From CADEDH01 sp039029735 (GTDB taxonomy: Bacteria; Actinomycetota; Acidimicrobiia; Acidimicrobiales; SZUA-35): DNA of 64,000 nucleotides. Under the pieces are notes generated by a model. It searched no databases and had not been told where the DNA came from. It worked only from the letters and a program-made list of their open reading frames with translations. Positions 63,299 through 64,000 of the stretch are shown piece by piece (position 1 is the first letter of the stretch; every line of letters starts with the position of its first letter). The stretch is taken from assembly GCA_039029735.1 (NCBI GenBank), contig JBCCFL010000011.1, positions 1 through 64,000 of the forward strand, in the 5' to 3' direction. Made by a program: the position numbers and the translations under genes.

Positions 63299-64000
63299 GT
63301 GACCAGGGAGAATACCGAGGTCAGACCGGGTAAGTGGCTCGTCTTCGCCGCCGTTGGATCGTTCTTCGTGACGGCGGTGACGGGCATGACGATGACCTTT
63401 GTTGCCCTGCCGTCGATCGCTGAGGAGTTCGACGTCACCCTGCGAACGGCCGGCTGGGTGGTGGTGATCTACAGCCTCGTGATCAGCGCCACGCTCGTTC
63501 CCTTGGGCCGGATGGCCGATCTGGTGGGCCGGCGACGGGTTCACCTTCTCGGGCTCGCGTTGTTCGGTGTCGGTACCCTCTGCGTTGCAATCGCCCCCAC
63601 GTTCGAGGCCTTGATCGCGGCTCGGGCGGTGATGGCGCTCGGCGACGCCATGGCCCAGTCGGTCGGTACGGGCCTCCTCGTGTCGGCGTTCGGGCCAGAG
63701 GAGCGGGGGAAGGCGATCGGCAGTCAGACGTCGTCGGTGGCCGTCGGCGGGGCATTCGGGCCGCTCATCTCCGGCGTGCTGCTCGCCGTGGTCTCGTGGC
63801 GGGTTTTGTTCGTCGTGCTCGCCGTGCTCACGGCGGTCTCGTTCGCAATCGGGTTCCGGGTGTTACCTGTCGACCGTGCCCGCTCGGCGTCTTCGCCACG
63901 CTTCGATCGGGTGGGTGCCCTGTTGTCGATGGTGGCGATCGTGGGTCTCGTGGTGGTCGTCAACGATCCGTTCGAGGCCGGGTTCGGCTCGCCGCTCGTG
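63299..64000 (+). CDS. Partial MFS drug-resistance-type transporter
   Basis: The frame opens at GTG 63299 and runs off the right edge; 234 residues are visible. They include TM1 'WLVFAAVGSFFVTAVTGMTM', the MFS motif A 'GRMADLVGRRRVHLL' (70-84) and at least six transmembrane segments, plus 'AVGGAFGPLISGVLLAVVSW' (motif C-like). This suggests the 14-helix DHA2 drug:H+ antiporter branch. No ribosome site is obvious at the GTG, so a leaderless or internal start is possible. It is divergent from the SH3b lipoprotein pair. Confidence 0.8.
   Translation, partial: MTRENTEVRPGKWLVFAAVGSFFVTAVTGMTMTFVALPSIAEEFDVTLRTAGWVVVIYSLVISATLVPLGRMADLVGRRRVHLLGLALFGVGTLCVAIAPTFEALIAARAVMALGDAMAQSVGTGLLVSAFGPEERGKAIGSQTSSVAVGGAFGPLISGVLLAVVSWRVLFVVLAVLTAVSFAIGFRVLPVDRARSASSPRFDRVGALLSMVAIVGLVVVVNDPFEAGFGSPLV

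Overview
The window is high-GC DNA from what looks like an actinobacterium, possibly an Acidimicrobiia-like marine or soil lineage. That is inferred from gene content and base composition only; no 16S gene is present. Genes are tightly packed, with many 4-base ATGA or GTGA overlaps, and nearly every gene reads as intact. No CRISPR array, insertion sequence or prophage module was seen.

Region 1 (1-5.8 kb) holds accessory and housekeeping genes: a partial modular beta-rich protein, small unknown or YunG-like proteins, a VOC-fold protein, a PhyH-type Fe(II)/2-oxoglutarate oxygenase, and a TetR regulator divergent from a monooxygenase-like gene with a doubled candidate operator between them.

Region 2 (5.8-25.8 kb) is a large cobalamin (vitamin B12) cluster. 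A leftward operon carries cobO, cobB, RHH-cobI, cobM, cbiD, cobL (cbiE-cbiT), cbiG-cobJ, a ferredoxin, cobH/cbiC, a precorrin-2 dehydrogenase and cobA. A rightward operon, behind a cobalamin riboswitch, carries cobQ, cobN, a fused ChlI-ChlD-type chelatase motor and a long CbiX with a His-rich tail. A CooC-like ATPase and an unknown internally duplicated protein follow. The pathway mixes 'aerobic' parts (CobN) with 'anaerobic' parts (CbiD, CbiG, CbiX). CobI has an unusual N-terminal ribbon-helix-helix domain, and a 10-bp direct repeat lies just upstream of its gene.

Region 3 (25.9-39.9 kb) contains a TauD-like oxygenase, tRNA-Ala(TGC) with a duplicated 3' end, NTF2-like and DoxX-like proteins, an MFS transporter, a five-gene MacAB-like export operon with two adaptors and a Cys-containing lipoprotein, a membrane-anchored beta-propeller, an HAD phosphatase and peptide release factor 3.

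Region 4 (40.0-54.6 kb) is the most intriguing part. It is a six-gene, translationally coupled operon encoding two cytosolic-looking trypsin-like proteases followed by four large proteins (1125, 833, 1510 and 581 aa) with no signal peptide and no recognised enzymatic domain. One has a DUF6603-like beta-repeat core; the others show conserved-looking motifs but no known function. A secreted trypsin-like lipoprotein lies convergent to it. This is the best candidate for an undescribed multi-protein system.

Region 5 (54.6-64 kb) holds a TRAP transporter (dctQ, dctM, dctP) ending in a very strong hairpin, an amidohydrolase, an NTF2-like protein, two paralogous SH3b-type lipoproteins and the start of an MFS transporter running off the right edge.
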